This document shows, in pieces, positions 54,114 through 63,851 of a stretch of 64,000 bases of DNA (position 1 is the stretch's first letter; every line of letters starts with the position of its first letter). Source of the stretch: Coptis chinensis (Eukaryota > Streptophyta > Magnoliopsida > Ranunculales > Ranunculaceae); NCBI GenBank assembly GCA_015680905.1, contig CM027385.1, positions 27,286,501-27,350,500 of the forward strand. The letters are read 5' to 3'. Both the position numbers and the translations under genes were made by a program. The notes under the pieces are model-generated. The model searched no databases. It was not told where the DNA came from and worked only from the letters and a program-made list of their open reading frames with translations.

Positions 54114-55562
54114 TGATATTACACTTTTTACTACGTTTAAAGATTGATTCTCTAATTTGGTGCAAAAGCGAATTCAAAGTTCCTTACTCACGATCTTCGC
54201 GTTCGTAAAGTTGAAGTAAGGATCGAACCAACCTAAAGGTTAGGACATCTACAACTTGGTTGTTACTCTTAGGGAACTAGTGAGTAAGTTTATATTAATA
54301 CTAGGTTTATTTCCAACACAAACATTAAAGAAAAATATTAAGATTCGAAATATGAAGCTAAGACAAAAATACAATTTAACAAAGAAAAGGTGGAGAGCTA
54401 ATCCTCCTCATGTGAAAATAACATTTAGTTGTTGATTTGAAAAGGTGAATTTGATTCTTCCTAGACTCATAGACAAGCCCTAATGGAAGAAAAATTGATC
54501 CCTAACATGTATGGTTCATTTCTAAACTCATACATGTTAGCAATTGGAATCAAGTAATGACTTATCTCTAAGCTCATTACTTGATTCCTAACTAGACACT
54601 ACACCAACTATCATTTTGGGATAGGATGTAGGTCTAGTTGTTCTTCCTAACAACCTACTAAGCCAACAACAATTATTTTCCCTCACATGAGTTTGATTAA
54701 CTCCCCAAAAGGGAAGTTAGCTCATGATCCTTGGAATAAAGGATTACAAACTTGAAGAACAAAAAGAGAGAGAGGAAGAGGAAGAAGAAAAACTAACTAA
54801 ACTCACTTGCTTTTTATTTATTCTCTAGAAGAAAACCAAAGTTTCCTCCATTAAAACTATTACAAGCTTTTTAACAAAAAACTAAAAACTAAATAATAAG
54901 AATGACTAAGGAACTAAAATAATACAAGGTAAGGAAAAGAAGTCAAGGGAGTAAATGGAGTGTCCCCCCCCTTGTTTTGTTTTCTTCTTTATTTGAGAGA
55001 CATCTCATTTCCTCCCATGTGAAACATCAAACCATATTTACTTCATTTTTATCCACCACATTAAAACAAAGTGACACCTTGTCTTTTTTTCACTATTAAC
55101 ACCTAATCTAATTAATTACATGCAAGGTGTCAACTTTGCACCAATAATTTGTCATTTTTGTCTTGACATGCTCCATGATTGATGACTCATCCAATCTTGC
55201 GGCCCGTATAGTGGGTCTATATGCAATCCATCAGTGGCGGTCCGGTCTTTGGGCAATTTTACAACTTCCCGCCTATGCGTAGAGTTCATCTCCCTGATTG
55301 TCTGAGCAACTCACTTGTCACATTCGGAGTCCTGGTTCAAGAGGTAGGAGCTTCAGAAGTTTGATGCTTCTGTGCAAATTTGGAAGAATTCATATACATG
55401 TCGTTTCTCGTGTTTTATTGCAGGTTTAAACCATATTTCCATGTTTCTCTGCGATACCGCAAAAAGTATGAAAACATATTTATTTCATGATTATTAAACA
55501 CATAGTTAACCAAATTTATATGTCTCAACGGGGTTTCATAATACACTTTTGGGTGCTTATCA
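54114..55562 (-). repeat. 5' LTR of element B, 1449 bp
   Basis: The plus strand starts TGATATTACACTTTTTACT next to the primer-binding site and ends TTTTGGGTGCTTATCA, where element C's gag sequence (F-L-S-K-G-A-S-E-A-Y-K-F-L-E-D-Q) begins. A truncated relative lies in CACTA-2 (6868-7334). No second full copy exists in the window. Confidence 0.85.
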
Positions 55563-56324
55563 GTTTCCTAAGTAAAGGAGCCTCGGAGGCTTATAAATTT
55601 TTAGAGGATCAAACTAAGCGAAATAACAAGGGGGGGTAGTGACGATATCCACCGCTCCGCTAGTTCGTCTAATACAGTTAAGGCCGCTGGTATGTTTGAG
55701 ATGAAACACGATCCCGAGCTTAAAACTCTAATCGAATCACTCACTAAAAAGGTAGAGGCCATTTCTGTACAACAAAAGCCTATCCCCGTCATGAATGTAA
55801 ATTTCAATCCATGTAGTTTCTGTTGGAGTTCTGAGCATCCCGACTTTCACTGTCCTATAGCCTATGAACATGCTTGTTCCATTAATAGTGAACCTAATGC
55901 CCCTTGGAGACAAAATCCCAACTTCGGTTGGAGAAATAACCAACAAGTCACACCTCCAGGGTACAATAATCAATATGTTAGGCCAACGCATAGTTATAAC
56001 CAAGCTCCACCACAACAAGGACTGGGTTAGGGTAATTATAATAATTATAACAACCAAGCGCAACCTCGACAAAGTCAAGCACAAGGTCAAGGTAGTTATA
56101 ATAATTATAATGCTAATAGAGGTATCGTTCCGGTAAATAATAACTATCACAATCCGCCCATAAATATTCAACGCGAGATAGTTCCAGTCAAACCACCCGT
56201 GACCACTACACCCACCCAACCGGATCGTCTTGACACCTTCATACAGGTGAGCCAACAACTCTTCCAAACCATGGCTCAATCTAACCAACAACTTCTACGA
56301 TCCGTTAATAATTTAAGACAATAG
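55563..56324 (+). pseudogene. Gag of element C, C-terminal part
   Basis: Begins mid-gene with FLSKGASEAYKFLEDQTKRN. A frameshift lies at a run of seven G (55630). It continues FEMKHDPELKTLIESLTKKV, the zinc knuckle CSFCWSSEHPDFHC, then Asn/Tyr/Gln-rich repeats. Stops TAG at about 56028 and 56323 stand where CAG (Gln) would fit. After the second stop the frame continues into the protease ORF. Confidence 0.82.
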
Positions 56325-57728
56325 TTGGCCCAAGATAAAGCCCAACCCAAAGGTGTGTTTCCAGGTCACGCGATACCAAATCCTAAAACAACAAACACGG
56401 CCTTTGAGGTAACCGGTAATACTTGTAATGAAAATGAAAACGTAGGTAAGCTAAATGCCATCACCACTCTCCGTTCTGGCAGAGTGGTTGATAACAAAGT
56501 AACTATGCCTATAGTTACCCCATCAGTAGCCCCTACACATGCTACTTTACTAGATACCGAAATAGAAACTAAAGAGCCTACCACTGTAGAGGTACCAGTT
56601 ACAACACAACCTAAGAAACAGAAAGCCAAGGTTAAACATCCAGGTGATACATATGCTAAATATAGAAAGAAACCACCGTTTCCACAAAAATTAGCCATGT
56701 TAACTAGGGATACAAATTATGAGGAGATTAGAGACGTTTTCAAGAATCTAACTATAAACCTTCCCTTCCTCGAAGCTATTAAAAAGCTACCACACCATGC
56801 TAAGTTTCTTAAGGAGTTGTGTACTACTAGGCATAAGACCAATATACCAAAAGACGCCTTTTTAACAGAACAATTCCCAACTCTATCTGAATATAACATA
56901 ATTGTTAAGTACAAGGACCCTGGTCGTCCTACTGTACAATGCACCTTAGGAGATTCCTATACGACGACCGCGTTATTAGACCTGGGGGCTAGTGTTAACT
57001 TACTCCCGTTTTATTTGTATAGACAAATAGGTCAACAGGAGATGCAACCCACTAAAATGACGTTGCAATTAGCTGATCGGTCTATTAAGTATCCTAAGGG
57101 TGTTTTTGAAAACGTGCTGGTAAAGGTTCAGAATTTCTACTATCCGGCTGATTTCGTCATCCTCAATATAAAAGTCGCTAACGACTCTGTCCCGATCATC
57201 TTAGGGCGTCCTTTCCTGGCAACTGCCAATGCGCTCATAAATTGCCATGACGGTTCGATGTCCATGTCTTTTGGCCATCTTTCTGTTGAAGTAAATGTGT
57301 TTAAACCAAAGACACAGTTACCCGATTCGTCTATGGATGGAGAGGTTAGCATGATCGAGAGCTTCGCTCGAGATTATTTTAACAACACGTTCCCTGATAA
57401 TCAGATGCCCAAATTTCTTTTCTTTGAAAGTTCAGACTCCAACATTTTCATCCTTACACTAGTCGATACATATATTATGGATGAGGACGAGATAGATGAC
57501 TTTCTCAAAGATATAGAGGAATACCATAGTAAGGTGGATATGACCAAGCTAGATGAGGAATTCGATGAGTTTCTTAGAGCAGGTGATGAGTCACCCTATC
57601 AAGAACTACTTTGCACAACATCCGCCTCGACTCCCCTCCTTCCACCCTTTCAAAGGAATCTCGAGTTTGCACTCGATCCTTTTGTTTCTCCTATGCTTCA
57701 TAATTTTTTAAATCCTCCTAGAAAATAA
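56325..57728 (+). CDS. Intact 467-codon gag-tail/protease frame of element C
   Basis: Open throughout. Residues about 1-140 are the gag tail (KGVFPGHAIPNPKTTNTAFE, LRSGRVVDNKVTMPI). Then come FKNLTINLPFLEAIKKLP, AFLTEQFPTLSEYN and the aspartic protease with TALLDLGASVNLLPFYLYRQ (residue about 220) and VPIILGRPFLATANALINCH. The C-terminal 120 residues are acidic (DEDEIDDFLKDIEEYHSKVD, LDEEFDEFLRAGDE). No RT follows. The protease would cleave the capsid precursor. The apparent start at 56325 follows a nonsense codon rather than a natural initiation site. Confidence 0.85.
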   Translation: MAQDKAQPKGVFPGHAIPNPKTTNTAFEVTGNTCNENENVGKLNAITTLRSGRVVDNKVTMPIVTPSVAPTHATLLDTEIETKEPTTVEVPVTTQPKKQKAKVKHPGDTYAKYRKKPPFPQKLAMLTRDTNYEEIRDVFKNLTINLPFLEAIKKLPHHAKFLKELCTTRHKTNIPKDAFLTEQFPTLSEYNIIVKYKDPGRPTVQCTLGDSYTTTALLDLGASVNLLPFYLYRQIGQQEMQPTKMTLQLADRSIKYPKGVFENVLVKVQNFYYPADFVILNIKVANDSVPIILGRPFLATANALINCHDGSMSMSFGHLSVEVNVFKPKTQLPDSSMDGEVSMIESFARDYFNNTFPDNQMPKFLFFESSDSNIFILTLVDTYIMDEDEIDDFLKDIEEYHSKVDMTKLDEEFDEFLRAGDESPYQELLCTTSASTPLLPPFQRNLEFALDPFVSPMLHNFLNPPRK

Positions 57729-57929
57729 ATACTTTAGAAGGACAAACCATTTGACACCTTCATTTTCAGAATTGAGACAGTCCCTACCTACACCATGAAT
57801 AAGTTTTGTGCTAAACCCACGTCCTCATTTTTTCCATGATTTCCTTCTACAACTTATCCATATCCACCATATTCTCCACAACCATTCACTTTTCCACACT
57901 TATTCACCAGGACACCCTCTCGTTCAAAG

Positions 57930-58124
57930 ATGAAAAAGAAGGTGCATGCTAGGTTATGTTATAGGTTATTCCGACTTTGCTTTCATTTCACTAGGTTGCG
58001 TCATAGGAAATCTTGGTGCTTGATTGTGTTTGGGTATATTTTTTGTGATATTTATTTATGGAATGATCCACAACTATTTCGGTTGTTGATATATGATAAA
58101 CTGCATGTTCATACATATGTTTAG
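57930..58124 (+). CDS. 64-codon small basic ORF after the protease of element C
   Basis: Starts MKKKVHARLCYRLFRLCFHF, very basic and rich in Arg and aromatic residues, and ends QLFRLLIYDKLHVHTYV. The C-terminal half is shared with a remnant in element A (47527-47690) at the same place, with several silent differences between the two, which suggests past selection for the protein. I do not recognise it. Confidence 0.45.
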   Translation: MKKKVHARLCYRLFRLCFHFTRLRHRKSWCLIVFGYIFCDIYLWNDPQLFRLLIYDKLHVHTYV

Positions 58125-59168
58125 ATAAAGTCTCGAGTATCTGACTATAAACGACTCAACTTTTGTGTTTGGTGCATTTCCTTTCATTTCCAGATATTGG
58201 TGAGTGCACCATTAAGGTAATTGGGCCCTCCCTATGGAGTGTGTGGCTGTAAGTACCGGATCCTAAGTCGACGTTTAACATAATTCACGTTTTAAACTCA
58301 TGCATGTTTTCTCGGTTTTTGAGTCATGTTTCTCTATGGGGTGAATTATGCCTTTATTGCTTATTGTTTTTCTATATATTAATCCGTATTTATAAAAATA
58401 AAAAATAAATAAATAAAACCTTAAAAATAAAAAATAAAAACAAATTTTCTAAACTCTGTTGTACAAAATTTGTCTGGGGTTGGGGTGTTCATGTTTCCGT
58501 CCTAGAATGTTTTATGTCCCATTAGAGATACTTAGGCCGTTTAATTGTATTCCGATTCGGGTTGACATAATCTATGAATTTAGAGTTCATTCGTTCGCAT
58601 AACTTACGTCATGCATGCACTTCGAGGCATTTTCCACTATCTTATATATCATCTACGGTCGGAATAGAGTGTTTTATGGATCATTGGATTGGAAATTCTC
58701 TCTTGATCATTTCCATATCTCATTCGCAAAAATCGGCCCAGTAACGAAGCGGCAATGTTACTTTGAAGTCGCGCTAAAAATCGACAAAAATTTGAAAATT
58801 TGAATTGGGCTTGGGCCCAACTCGTGCGCACCGGCAGCGCACCTGCGCCCCTTTGTTTCCACCAACAGTCGTGAGTTTTCAATTCCAAACCGCCATTGAC
58901 AAACATCTAAGCTTTAAACCCTAAAAAAAAAAAAAAAATTAAAAAGAAACCTAACTACACCACGCCAAACATCCAAATCAATTTCAAATCTTCTCAAAAA
59001 CCTTTCCACCACCACCTCCATCATTTTGCAAAACCAAAAAAACCACCAAAAAATCCAAAGATTGGAGCTGCCGATCCACCACCGTACCACCACCATTGTT
59101 GTTCCAGTGAGGTTGTTCCTCATTGCTTCCTACACCTTCTACAAACCCCAAATCAGTTCAAACTTCCA
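58125..59168 (+). other. Untranslated interval between the small ORF and ORF1 of element C
   Basis: Contains a polypurine-tract-like ATTTGTCTGGGGTTGGGGTG at 58467-58486, GC-rich words at 58818-58853 (GCGCACCTGCGCCCC) and an A run near 58923. No coding sequence. Confidence 0.6.
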
Positions 59169-60266
59169 ATGGCTCAAAGACGTCGGATTTTGCCAGAGCA
59201 AGCATTTACTGGCGACCACTTCGCGCCGTTTTACGGTGACGAAATGGTTAGTAGAGATTGGAATAGCTTGTGGTACTCGACCAACAACTTTTACCACGAA
59301 GAGTTAGTCCGACGGTTTTACAACACGAGGGAGTTGGAGGGGAATAGAATTTTTGTTATGGTGGCAAAGAGGAGGAAAGAAGTAACTACTGGGTTGTTGG
59401 CTGAGATTCTAGGCATTCCGCCTAGAATCCATCTTGATGCCACGTTACAGGAGTCCCAATATACTAGGGTCGAGCCATTGATGAACGCGATTGTTACCGA
59501 AGGGAACTACAATGTGAGCTCGCATTGTGTTCGCCAGGCATCCCTTAGAACCAACCAGCTGGCTGCAGCTCAGTGGATTGGTAGGAATGTCATAGGGAAG
59601 GAGAAGGTCAGCGACATCGGTCTGAACTGCCTTCATATTCTATGGATACTCCAGGAGCAGAAGTATGAGTTCTGTATCTTGGAGTTTTTGCTTAACATGA
59701 TTAGGGGAGTGGGGAAGTCTATTGCACCTCTCCCTGTTTTGATAACCAAGATCATGCTGAAGTTGAAAGCGACTCCGACGTCTGATAGGATTTGCCTCAC
59801 CCTACACCGAACTCCTCGGATTTATAAGGAGTGTATCCAACAAGTTTGGAGGTTGCCTGAGGATAGGGTAGTCGACGAGGAGGACGTCGGAAATGAGAAT
59901 GACTCATAGGATGAGGAGGACTTGACATGTTTTGATACTGATGCCTTGGAGAGGTGTTGGTCAGATGCAGAACGCATGGTTGTGATTCATCGTGGCATGC
60001 GTTCACTCAATACTATCTGCGAAGACCTCCGGACTCGACAGGCTACTATGCACCATAACTTCGAGATTTGTACCCAACGAGAGGATGAGCGGTGGGAACA
60101 GATGAGGGCTGAGCTAGAATCTCAGCGCCCGAGTTCGAGCGATATGCTTGCACGCTTTCCACCTCATGGGATTTCTCTTCCGAGGATACATCATCGAGGC
60201 TGGCGTCGTCGCCGAAAAGGCGAATGGTCTTTGCCGCCTCGGGGAGCTCGGGGAGCCATCTCCTGA
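59169..60266 (+). pseudogene. ORF1 of element C: unknown accessory protein, one nonsense codon
   Basis: A 365-codon frame with a single TAG (59907-59909). It starts MAQRRRILPEQAFTGDHFAP and reads WNSLWYSTNNFYHEELVRRF, KRRKEVTTGLLAEILGIPPR, NYNVSSHCVRQASLRTNQLA, AAQWIGRNVIGKEKVSDIGL, LHILWILQEQKYEFCILEFL and SIAPLPVLITKIML. After the stop come FDTDALERCWSDAERMVVIH and a helical, charged tail (ICEDLRTRQATMHHNFEICT), then an Arg-rich end. It parallels ORF1 of element B throughout. Placement after gag/protease and before the 3' end would fit an envelope-like position, but I see no signal peptide or clear membrane anchor. Confidence 0.78.
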
Positions 60267-61068
60267 GTGTGTGCCCTCCACTACCAGTACCGACGTGTTT
60301 AGGGATAGTATAGCATGATAATTTTTATTTGTAGTTTTATTATTGTTAGTTATTTTAATGTAAGTTTTAATTCGGTAATTTGAATTTTGTAGTGAAATGT
60401 ACTTTGAATGAAAATTTTAATATAATGCGGTTATTTTCATTGTGCATGGTTGTTTAATATTGATCCCACCTTCCCAAATTGTTTGGGGGTGATATTAGCT
60501 ATTCGAGCATGATTTTTATATGACCCTCATTTGTAGAAGTTATTTCGGAGTTAGGGTGAGAATATTGCCGATCTGGGCATATCTATGAATAAATATTGGT
60601 TAGGATGAAATCTCGATAAGTTAGGTAGTTTATCCTAAATTCAACCTAAAAGATACTAGGGTTGTTTTAGAATCAAGAATATGAGTTGTTTCCGCTTCGG
60701 GTTTGAAAATTTTAGTATTTCCGGAAATTGCCGTAAAAGCTTTTTGGTAACTTCCCGATTCATTTTAGCAACTTAAAACCTATAAAAACTTCATTCATTC
60801 TACACTCACAACCCACACTACACCTAACTTCCATCTCTCACCTTTCACTCCCACGTTTCCGTTGTTCTTCACCATTTTCACAAATTCAGCACCTCGGAGC
60901 GCACCTGCACCGTAAGGCATTGTCAGAAATTTTACACTAAGCGCACCTGCGCCCAAGAGGAGCACACCTGCGCCCAAAACACTGTAAATCCAAAAGCACC
61001 CGAAAGTGACCTGCGCCCAAGCTGCGCGCACCTGCGCCGACCTCCGTAGACCATAAATTTCCAGTTTT
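60267..61068 (+). other. ORF1-ORF2 interval of element C with promoter-like and GC-rich repeat sequence
   Basis: Holds the polypurine-tract-like CCCAAATTGTTTGGGGGTGA (60473-60492) and a TATA-like CCTATAAAAACTTCATTC at 60779. The shared start-region words CTACACTCACAACCCACACT follow, and then a GC-rich array at 60893-61045 with at least five GCGCACCTGCGCC-type words. Confidence 0.6.
60779..60790 (+). promoter_or_regulatory. TATA-like core upstream of ORF2 in element C
   Basis: CCTATAAAAACT lies about 290 nt before the first ORF2 ATG. The same arrangement is seen in element A (46876). The downstream A/C-rich words are conserved although non-coding. Confidence 0.45.
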
Positions 61069-62027
61069 ATGTGGGTTGTTCCCGGATCAGTTGCAGCTAT
61101 TCCAGAGGGTCGTTTTGAGATGACATCTCCTACAATAATACCGGAACAATCTTTCGAAGATTTGTTCCAAAGCACTACTTATGGTGCTTGGTTTCGCGAG
61201 GTGATCACATCGTGAAATTTTGGGAACCACTTATGGTAAGACCTGATGAACTTTATTCTCCAGCACTTGCATCTTATTTTTATGATAATTTCATTTTCTT
61301 TGAGAGACCGGATGGATAACAAGTGTTCTCCATCAACATTAATGATGAACCAATGGAAATTACCAGGTTCTTGCTAGCATTTGTTCTTGGACTTGCTATG
61401 CCCGCTGAAATACAAGACCCATGGTGCTATTGGGTAGATAATATTCATGTCTACACTTATGAGTTTTTGCATGAGTCGTATGGGGCAGGCATTTTCCGTA
61501 TCGAGGACTAAGGGGAATATAACGTCGCCTTTGGTAGCCTGTCCATGAACATAGGAACTGTCATGTTTTAGATCATGCGTTTTTCTTCTGTGAATGATGC
61601 CACTTGCAGCGTCTTCCTTGCTTTAGCCACGGGACGTATGTGCCATGACCTTCCCAGAACCTTGATGTCTATTTTAGCTCGAGCCCATAGCATGAGGCAT
61701 AAGTACCTTCTTATGCCTATTCTAATTTCCCGTATTATGCTATGTTTCTTTCCTATTTTTTATACACGTTTCATGGATTGGATTACGGTCGACACTGTAG
61801 GACCCACCAATAGTATTATTCGATCTTTCCGTGCAATGACTTGGCAAGGGTGGAGGATACAACCTCATCAAGTTGCACCATACACCCCGTCAGACCAAGT
61901 GGCGCTTAATAGGTTAGCAATAATAGATGATAAATGGCGGGAAGCCTGGCAAATTATCATGGCATGGCAGGACGCGAAAGAACTTCACTTCTTTATAGAA
62001 GAAGAGGATGAGGAGGATGAAGAATAA
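61069..62027 (+). pseudogene. ORF2 of element C: unknown accessory protein
   Basis: Starts MWVVPGSVAAIPEGRFEM (an in-frame second Met at 61120 fits the start in element A better). It reads SPTIIPEQSFEDLFQSTTYG, then a frameshift near 61215, FINFERPDG-like sequence, VFSININDEPMEITRFLLAF, WCYWVDNIHVYTYEFLHESY, SLSMNIGTVMF, MRHKYLLMPILISRIMLCFF, RFMDWITVDTVGPTNSIIRS, WQGWRIQPHQVAPYTPSDQV and an acidic end EEEDEEDEE. It is conserved with ORF2 of A and B/D. A hydrophobic stretch around LLMPILISRIMLCFFPIF could be a membrane segment. Confidence 0.75.
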
Positions 62028-62246
62028 AAGCGGGAGATAAGGTCAGTTTTTAATTCCAGTTAGTGTCTGCTTATGTCCCAAGAAATTTTATTCTGTTAAC
62101 CCCATAATGGGTGGAACTCTTATAGAGTTGCGTCAGTTTTTTTTTTTTTATTTCCTATATTAATATGTTCTAACCTTGTTTTGCAGATGTTCCAGAATTT
62201 CACGCGTTTCTATGGTATTTTTCCTACCCTATTTATTTAAATGCTT

Positions 62247-62285
62247 TGAGGACAAAACATGCTTCTTGTTTGGGGGGGGGGCATA
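62247..62285 (+). other. Polypurine-tract-like motif after ORF2 of element C
   Basis: TTTGAGGACAAAACATGCTT then CTTGTTTGGGGGGGGGG. It matches the motif after ORF2 in element A and resembles the true tract at 63817. Confidence 0.65.
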
Positions 62286-62647
62286 GAAACACGTGTAATT
62301 AAGGCATCTGTTAGGATATAGATATGTATAATATGCATTTGTTTTCAAGTTAAAAATTTCAAAAATATAAATAAATAAGTTTATGCTATACACTTAGGAA
62401 TATTGGTATTGTTTTCTTTCTCTATGCTCTTAACAATCTAGAAGTCTCACGTAGCTTTTGCATCAGTATAATTGTTAGAAACTTAGGTTAATATGTAGGT
62501 AATAATCTTTGCATTTATCTATAAATATATTACATGAGTATCTATGATTGTTAGCAGTTAGTTTCTGAAATCTAGGCTAGAGTACTTATTCTACAAATCC
62601 TGTGAGAATATAGCCTAAAACCTTATATGAGCGAAACATTTGAAAAA

Positions 62648-62796
62648 TGACATAAGGGAGAAGTAAAATCCGGATAGAGAAATCACACGTCCACTTGCTT
62701 GATCACTATGCCATATCCTAAGGGAGAATTTAGGCCCTCTTTGGATCGATATAGTCAGAAATTCAAACCTATGAATTATTTTCCGCTAGTCGCCCC
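62648..62796 (+). repeat. Conserved 3'-region motif of element C
   Basis: Reads CCGGATAGAGAAATCACACG, CTTGCTTGATCACTATGCCA, GAGAATTTAGGCCCTCTTTG, GATCGATATAGTCAGAAATT and TTTTCCGCTAGTCGCCCC. Counterparts at 44957, 30856 and 30291 on the other strand. Confidence 0.85.
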
Positions 62797-63696
62797 TCTT
62801 GGCCTTTCTTTAGCCTTCCATAAACCACAATTCCTTTACCCTGTTACAAAAACAAAACAAAATAAAAAATTCAACTTACCCAATCTAGAATAAGTCTGAG
62901 AATGGAATGAGTGAAGAAAGAAGAAGAGAAAAACCTGTGTAAACAAAAATTAGTTAGTTGCTTCATAAAAAGAAAAGAAGTTTCCATCCAAGGAAAAGAA
63001 AAAGAAAAATAGAAATAGAAATAAATAAAAACTCCAAAAAATAGAATAAAAGGGAGTCAAAAGCCAGAGAAAAGAAAAAAAAATATGGCTAAGGATGGAA
63101 ACAAAGTATAGAAGCAAAAGAAAATAACAAGGTTTTCTCTAAGTTACATAATATGAAGAATCTATTATCTCAGACTTGTCCTTTTGAATATCCATTTCCT
63201 TCCTTCTTAAACCATCTCCTAATCCCCGCAACACCTAATAAAGACCTCTAGCTCAATTAGGAATAGGTTAGTGTGATAGTAAGTGGCAGATGTGTTTGAT
63301 CGACTCCGGCTTCCTTGTGTGTCATTGAGATTGTAAGGTAAAAGTGTGCCCACCGCATTAACTTTGGAGTATGAAAACTTGAGCGGGGGAAAATCGTGAG
63401 TGTTTGTATCTTGACTTATATGTGAGAACCTACTTAAGGTCGCTATTCCGAAGTTTTTTAAACGAACACATTCTGCATTTCATAGTATTACTCATTGTAT
63501 ATATGTTTATTGTAGATGATTGATTATTATGCATATAGTAGCTTAGGTTTTGACTATTCTATATGCATTGCTAGTGAGATGTATAGTTAATTTAGAGCAT
63601 GAATAAGGAAACAATAGTTTTATTTCTTAGTCGTTGTAGTATAGATGAAGTTTGTGAGTACCTTCACTGGAAAACTCCCACGAGACTATAACTCAT

Positions 63697-63717
63697 CCAC
63701 TAGGGAATTCCTAGTGG
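63697..63717 (+). other. Perfect 8-bp hairpin near the 3' end of element C
   Basis: CCACTAGG, loop GAATT, CCTAGTGG, flanked by ACTATAACTCATCC and TTTAAGGCCTTGTTGCATAT, which are also conserved in element A. Confidence 0.65.
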
Positions 63718-63816
63718 TTTAAGGCCTTGTTGCATATGGTCAATGCAATCGCACTCAGCGAAACGAGAGTAGTTAGAACTCCATTTTTGGTCACTTATTC
63801 TAATTTCTCATATTTG

Positions 63817-63851
63817 CTTGAGGACAAGCAAAATGCTATTTGGGGGTGGTT
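63817..63851 (+). promoter_or_regulatory. Polypurine tract of element C
   Basis: CTTGAGGACAAGCAAAATGC then TATTTGGGGGTGGTT directly before TGATAAGAGCCC. It is the plus-strand primer for reverse transcription. Confidence 0.8.

Larger units (their letters stand above)
30179..55562 (-). mobile_element. Athila-like Ty3/gypsy element B (autonomous type), interrupted by element A, 3' LTR missing
   Basis: On the minus strand: LTR 54114-55562, primer-binding site, leader, gag start 52305-52000, then element A inserted, gag continued 42758-41560, protease, RT, RNase H, integrase to 37612, a retroposed transcript, ORF1, a possible second ORF1-like ORF, ORF2 and a conserved 3' region down to about 30179. 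Protein motifs (FMDDFSIYG in RT, LDLGASVNLLP in protease) and the extra ORFs after pol fit the Athila group. The 3' LTR and polypurine tract are absent. The part from 34.5 to 30.2 kb could instead be a separate, 5'-truncated relative. Confidence 0.75.

Noticed and set aside
58921-58940. A run of A near 58923 as a poly(A) tail of an inserted transcript
   Set aside because: No AATAAA signal lies upstream at a suitable distance, and the surrounding sequence is the ORF1 leader of element C.
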